This document shows, in pieces, positions 63,061 through 64,000 of a stretch of DNA of 64,000 nucleotides; the stretch's first letter is position 1, and each line of letters opens with the position of its first letter. The notes beneath the pieces were generated by a model, which was not told the DNA's origin, made no database searches, and saw only the letters and a program-made list of their open reading frames with translations. Made by a program: the position numbers and the translations under genes. This stretch comes from Rhodoblastus sp963736175 (GTDB taxonomy: Bacteria > Pseudomonadota > Alphaproteobacteria > Rhizobiales > Beijerinckiaceae): assembly GCA_963736175.1 (NCBI GenBank), contig CAVTNU010000014.1:154332-218331 (forward strand), given 5' to 3'.

Positions 63061-64000
63061 GGGGAAACTCCCGCGCTTGCCAGTCCTGGAGCGGCGTTGG
63101 CGAGAAGTCCGAGATAGGCGCTCGGATCTGTCGCGCCGACCGTGGCTGCTGGCAAATAAGGATAGAACGTCAGATCGAGCCGGACGGGCCGCTTCTCCAA
63201 TTTGGCCAGCAGCAGCATTTTCACCGCGTCGAAGCTGATGGCGCCAAGACGCAGCGCCTCGGTCACAGCCTGTTCAACCTGATGCTGATGGAAGTCTTCC
63301 ATCAATCGCAGCACCTGGATGAACTCGCGGCGCCCGGGATTGCCCATCCGCGCTTCCATCAGCCGGCGCAACCGATGAATGCATTCCCCAAGCGCCCAGC
63401 CGTCGAGCGGCGCCGCCTGGTCGAGCGCCTTGCTCTTGTGTTCCAGCAAAGCCAGATAATGCAGCGGGTTGTAAACAAAATCGGCCTTGTCGTAGCTGCG
63501 GACGTGGGTGGCGATCGTCTCGCCGCGGCAGGCGATCTCGACCCTGTCGACATATCCTTTCGCCAGGACCTCTTGATGGCCATAGCGCGTCGGAACCGAA
63601 TAGTCGTTGCTGCGGTAACGCACCAGCGACAGGGAGGAAACGCGCGTGGCGATCTTGTGGCAGGCGTCATAGGGCGCAGCCGGCAAGTCCTTGAACGCGG
63701 CGAGGTCCGCCTGCATCCGCTCCGCGATCGTCGTGGTGTGGCCGCGCAACACCGCCGCCCGCCGCTTGACGCAGGCGTCGAGGAAGCGGGCGTTGAGCGC
63801 GGCAAAACTCTCCGCGACCGGCAGAGGCGTCATGAAATTGCGCCGGGCGTAACCGACCAACCCCTCCACCTTGCCCTTGTCGTTGCCTTTGCCCGGTCTG
63901 CCAAAGCGGTCGTTGAAGAGGTAATGGCTTTGAAGCTCCGCGAACATATGCGAGCGCAACCGCTGTCCGCCCTTGACGATCCGGGCGACCGCGAGCCGGG
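63057..64000 (-). CDS. istA: IS21 transposase IstA (5' end outside window)
   Basis: The 314 visible residues are the C-terminal part of a DDE transposase of the IS21 family: FAELQSHYLFNDRFGRPGKGNDKGKVEGLVGYARRNF holds the last catalytic Glu, followed by the long C-terminal domain. The frame is open to the window edge, so the gene continues beyond it. Confidence 0.93.
   Translation of the reverse strand, partial: RLAVARIVKGGQRLRSHMFAELQSHYLFNDRFGRPGKGNDKGKVEGLVGYARRNFMTPLPVAESFAALNARFLDACVKRRAAVLRGHTTTIAERMQADLAAFKDLPAAPYDACHKIATRVSSLSLVRYRSNDYSVPTRYGHQEVLAKGYVDRVEIACRGETIATHVRSYDKADFVYNPLHYLALLEHKSKALDQAAPLDGWALGECIHRLRRLMEARMGNPGRREFIQVLRLMEDFHQHQVEQAVTEALRLGAISFDAVKMLLLAKLEKRPVRLDLTFYPYLPAATVGATDPSAYLGLLANAAPGLASAGVSP

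Larger units (their letters stand above)
62076..64000 (-). mobile_element. IS21-family insertion sequence (partial, runs off window)
   Basis: The istA-istB gene pair is diagnostic. The right end at 62076 begins TGTGCCAGATGG, followed 22 bases later by a related TGTACCAG, as in the multiple terminal repeats of IS21 elements. It inserted into the ISAs1 transposase gene. The istA end and left terminus lie beyond 64000. Confidence 0.88.

Noticed and set aside
1..64000. CRISPR arrays, tRNA and rRNA genes
   Set aside because: No regularly spaced direct repeats, cloverleaf sequences or rRNA stretches were seen in any gap.

Overview
The window is gene-dense, high-GC DNA. Its gene content and local gene orders are typical of Alphaproteobacteria of the order Hyphomicrobiales (Rhizobiales). 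Supporting points are yajC-secD-secF followed by Mth938-like and squalene/phytoene-synthase-like genes, a suf cluster with two cysteine desulfurases, ATP12, DUF1489 and DUF2336 proteins, and an ICE-like iron-control box. The GC-rich, GCG/GCC-heavy codon use and the mix of aerobic and anaerobic redox genes suggest a Beijerinckiaceae/Methylocystaceae-like bacterium (methanotroph or purple non-sulfur relative), but genus cannot be fixed from the sequence alone.

Layout. 1-11 kb: end of a SPOR-domain protein; DnaJ and VWA proteins; DUF1489; a KirBac-type K+ channel; GST; rhodanese; DUF599; DUF3253; YdcF; then a minus-strand Sec block yajC-secD-secF with two genes related to mitochondrial complex I assembly factors (NDUFAF3-like, NDUFAF6-like). 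11-18.5 kb: DUF815 ATPase, a beta-CASP metallo-beta-lactamase, and a four-gene ABC exporter (HlyD adaptor, double-NBD ATPase, two permeases). 18.5-26.2 kb: glpD-glpK, a monoacylglycerol-lipase-like hydrolase, cytochrome b561, a frameshifted FnrN-type regulator, and a divergent set ending in NAD kinase and a NUDIX hydrolase.

26.2-35.5 kb is the accessory-looking core: a complete hyb-type membrane [NiFe] uptake hydrogenase operon (small subunit, four-cluster ferredoxin, NrfD-type membrane subunit, large subunit, protease, HypC) behind a perfect FNR box, convergent with a rubrerythrin / GlpC-HdrD-like Fe-S oxidoreductase / DUF3501 operon preceded by an ICE-like box. 35.5-46.7 kb: DUF2336, MaoC plus CoA-ester lyase, flavin reductase, nitroreductase, a YfhO-type membrane protein, propionyl-CoA carboxylase beta subunit, ATP12 and a HAD phosphatase. 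46.9-51.2 kb: a 175-bp nested-palindrome element, cstA-ybdD, an RluA pseudouridine synthase and a crcB gene broken by an amber codon. 51.3-58.6 kb: an exported protein and the suf operon. 58.8-64 kb: a small membrane protein, a frameshifted kup, and a nested mobile-element zone in which a host gene is cut by an ISAs1 element that is itself cut by an IS21 element running off the window.

Together the genes describe a cell with respiratory H2 oxidation under O2-poor conditions, iron-linked peroxide defence, Fe-S assembly, glycerol and CoA-ester metabolism, and K+ homeostasis. Three otherwise intact genes (fnr-like, crcB, kup) each carry one single-base lesion. Either the assembly has residual errors or this lineage is losing genes; the sequence alone cannot decide.
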